Source: Desmodus rotundus (taxonomy: Eukaryota > Chordata > Mammalia > Chiroptera > Phyllostomidae). From it: 64,000 bases of DNA. Below the pieces are notes generated by a model. The model worked only from the letters and a program-made list of their open reading frames with translations. It searched no databases and was not told the origin of the DNA. Every line of letters begins with the position of its first letter. The first letter of the stretch is position 1. Both the position numbers and the translations under genes were made by a program. Shown here in pieces: positions 62,444 to 64,000 of this stretch. Location of the stretch: contig NC_071391.1 of assembly GCF_022682495.2 (NCBI RefSeq), forward strand, positions 17,893,680 through 17,957,679, read 5' to 3'.

Positions 62444-62565
62444 GGGTTCCCTTCACATCTTCACAAGCATTTGTTGTTTGTTTTTGTTTTTAAATTTTTA
62501 TTAAGGGTTCCCTTCACATCTTCACAAACATTTGTTGTTTGTTTTTGTTTTTAAATTTTTATTTA
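62444..62565. repeat. 61-bp tandem duplication across the SINE A-tail/L1 junction
   Basis: The segment starting 'gggttcccttcacatcttca' occurs at 62444-62504 and again directly after it at 62505-62565. The copies differ at an internal g/a and at the last bases. Each copy contains L1 sequence, the SINE's left TSD and part of the SINE A-tail, so the duplication happened after the SINE inserted. Confidence 0.93.
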
Positions 62566-62753
62566 TTTGTTTTTAGAGAGAGGGGAAGGGAAGGAGAAAG
62601 AAAGGGAGATAAATATCAATCAGTGGTTGTTTTTGCGTGCTTCCCACTGGGGGCCTGGCCCACAATCCAAGCATGTGCCCTGACTGGGAATCAAACTGGC
62701 AACCCTTTGGTTCTCAGCCCATGCTCAATACACTGAGCTACACCAGCCAGGGA
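62481..62753 (-). mobile_element. Ves-type bat SINE nested in L1
   Basis: Read on the minus strand this is a tRNA-derived SINE: head 'ccctggctggtgtagctcag' near 62735-62752, B-box region 'gtttgattcccagtcaggg' near 62680-62698, the 'gcatgtgccctg' segment, a GA-rich body and an A-rich tail at the left. The 9-bp repeat 'tgttgtttg' at 62472-62480 and 62754-62762 is its TSD inside L1. The A-tail side carries a 61-bp tandem duplication described separately. Confidence 0.92.
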
Positions 62754-62814
62754 TGTTGTTTGTTGATTTATTGATGATAGCCATTCTGACAGATATGAGA
62801 TAATATCTCACTGT

Positions 62815-63019
62815 GTTTTTTTTTTTAAAGATTTTATTTATTTTTTTAGAGAGGTGGAGGGAGGGAGAAAGAGAGGGAAACATCAATGTGTGGTTTATTC
62901 TTGTGTGCCCTCTACTGGGGACCTGGCCCGCAACCCAGGCATGTGCCCTGAGCTGGGAATCGAACCTGCGACCCTTTGGTTCTCAGGCTGGCACTCAATC
63001 CACTGAGCCACACCAGCTA
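62815..63019 (-). mobile_element. Second Ves-type bat SINE nested in the same L1
   Basis: Minus-strand reading gives 'tagctggtgtggctcagtgg' (A box) near 63000-63018, 'ggttcgattcccagctcagg' (B box) near 62950-62970, the 'gcatgcctgggttgcgggcc' segment, a GA-rich body and an A-tail seen as poly-T at about 62815-62828. It splits the L1 ORF2 sequence around 'ctcactgtg / gttttaatttgc'. The TSD cannot be separated cleanly from the poly-T. It is closer to the usual Ves sequence than the copy at 62481. Confidence 0.92.
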
Positions 63020-64000
63020 GTGGTTTTAATTTGCATTTCTCTGATGATTAGTGATGTTAAGCATTTTTTCACATGTCTATTGGCCATCCATATGGCTTCT
63101 TTAGAGAAGTGCCTATACAGGCCCATTGCTCATTTTTTAATTGGGTTGTTTATTCTTTTGATGTTGAGTTTTGTAAGTTTTTTTATACATTTTGGATATT
63201 AACCCCTTATCAGATGTATTGACAAATATGTCCTCCCATTCTGTGGGTTGTCTTTTTATTTTGTAGATATTTCCCTTTGCTGTGCAAAAACTTTTTAATT
63301 TGATGTAGTCTCATTTGTTCTTTTTTTTTTTTTCTTTTGTTTCTCCTGCCTGGGGAGATATATCAGGTAAAATATTGCTACGAGCTATGTCTGAGATTTC
63401 GCTGCCAATGTTTTCTTCTAGGATTTTCATGGTTTGGGTCTAAAATTTAAGTCTTTAATCCATTTTGAATTTTTTTCTTGTGTGTGGTGTAAGAAGGTGG
63501 TATAGTTTCATTTTTATGCATGTATCTGTCCAATTTTCCCAGCACCCTTCATTGAATAGAATATCTTTAGCCCATGAATGTGCTTGTTTCCTCTGTCGAA
63601 TATTAATTGATTATAAAGGTGTGGGTTTATTTCTGGACTTTCTATTCTGTTCCATTGATCTATATGTCTGTTTTTGTGCCAGTACCAGACTGTTTTGATT
63701 ACTGTGGCCTTATAGTATAGTTTGATATTAGGTAGTGTGATTCCTCCAACTTTGTTTTCTTTCTCAAGACCATTGTTATGCAAGGCCTTTTTTGGTTCCA
63801 TATAAATTTTAAAAATATTTGTTCTGGTTCTGCGAAATATGCCATTGGAATCTTGATAGGAATTGTGTTGAATCTATAGACTGCTATGGGTAGTGTGGAC
63901 ATTTTAATGTCATTAATACTTTCTAATCATGAACATTGTATGTGCTTCCAGTTATTTGTATCTTCTTCAATTTATTTCTTCAGTGTCATAATTTTCTGAG

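Larger units (their letters stand above)
61822..64000 (-). mobile_element. LINE-1, 3' part, antisense, running off the window; holds two nested SINEs
   Basis: The poly-T run at about 61822-61840 is the L1 A-tail read backwards. It is followed by a 3' UTR of the vespertilionoid L1 type and then by the end of ORF2 on the minus strand. Minus-strand translation shows ORF2 C-terminal strings such as '[11 protein letters not shown]' and '[20 protein letters not shown]', followed by '[16 protein letters not shown]' (about 63620-63900), with a frameshift between the first two. The ORF continues past the window edge, so the 5' extent is unknown. Two Ves SINEs (62481-62753 and about 62815-63019) sit inside the C-terminal region, so the copy is older than both and is dead. 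At its 3' side it interrupts a MIR remnant ending near 61815. Confidence 0.93.

Noticed and set aside
62813..63202. 129-codon open frame
   Set aside because: Runs across the minus-strand SINE and L1 in the wrong strand; an artefact of the repeats.
1..64000. CRISPR arrays, operons, phage or plasmid modules
   Set aside because: The DNA is mammalian throughout. The tandem repeats are microsatellites or simple duplications without regular spacers.
1..64000. Helitron, hAT or piggyBac elements typical of some vespertilionid bats
   Set aside because: Looked for their usual ends and found none I could support; only the mariner-like MITE stands.

Overview
The window is 64 kb of AT-rich mammalian nuclear DNA with no protein-coding gene that I can support. 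The best clue to the organism is its repeats. Several tRNA-derived SINEs carry the 'ccctggccagtgtggctcag... / ...cagtcagggcacatgcc... / ...gagaggcaacc...' layout of the Ves SINEs of bats, and the young LINE-1 (L1) 3' ends match the vespertilionoid type. I therefore read this as a microbat chromosome, intergenic or deep intronic. The old background (MIR, L2, old L1) is shared by all placental mammals. I saw no bacterial, plasmid, CRISPR, rRNA or functional tRNA feature.

Layout. From 0 to 13 kb there is mostly old AT-rich sequence with MIR and L2 remnants. It holds a short young L1 3' end with a 13-bp target-site duplication (TSD) at 4.35 kb, an antisense old L1 at 7.1 kb, and a 5'-inverted L1 at 8.9-9.6 kb. 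From 13 to 22 kb there are two Ves SINEs with clear TSDs (13.3 and 21.1 kb), a long L2 remnant at 14.9-15.5 kb, and a duplicated segment at 16.9-17.5 kb. From 22 to 37 kb are L2, MIR and old L1 remnants, a third Ves SINE at 31.6 kb, another L1 3' end at 32.1 kb, and a non-repetitive block at 30.3-31.1 kb that may be conserved. At 37.9-39.0 kb lies a processed pseudogene of MRPL1 (mitochondrial ribosomal protein L1), flanked by a 10-bp imperfect TSD and ending in an A-rich tail. From 39 to 58 kb there is a tandem duplication (40.7 kb), a mariner-like MITE (42.5 kb), a long interrupted L2 (42.8-44.0 kb), an L1 3' end nested in L2 (47.4 kb), and simple repeats. From 59.1 to 60.6 kb is a decayed RTE/BovB-clade LINE with recognisable reverse-transcriptase and C-terminal motifs. 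From 61.8 kb to the edge is an antisense L1 with two nested Ves SINEs, one of which has a 61-bp tandem duplication over its A-tail.

Nothing here works as a gene system. The biological content is retrotransposition history: L1-driven mobilisation of a host mRNA (MRPL1) and of SINEs, twin-priming inversion, nested insertion, and an RTE LINE that is patchily distributed in mammals. I found no convincing undescribed functional system. The most useful leads are the RTE copy, the SINE carrying a MIR block, and the unassigned block at 30.3-31.1 kb. Repeat family names are from memory of consensus sequences, and boundaries of old repeats are approximate.
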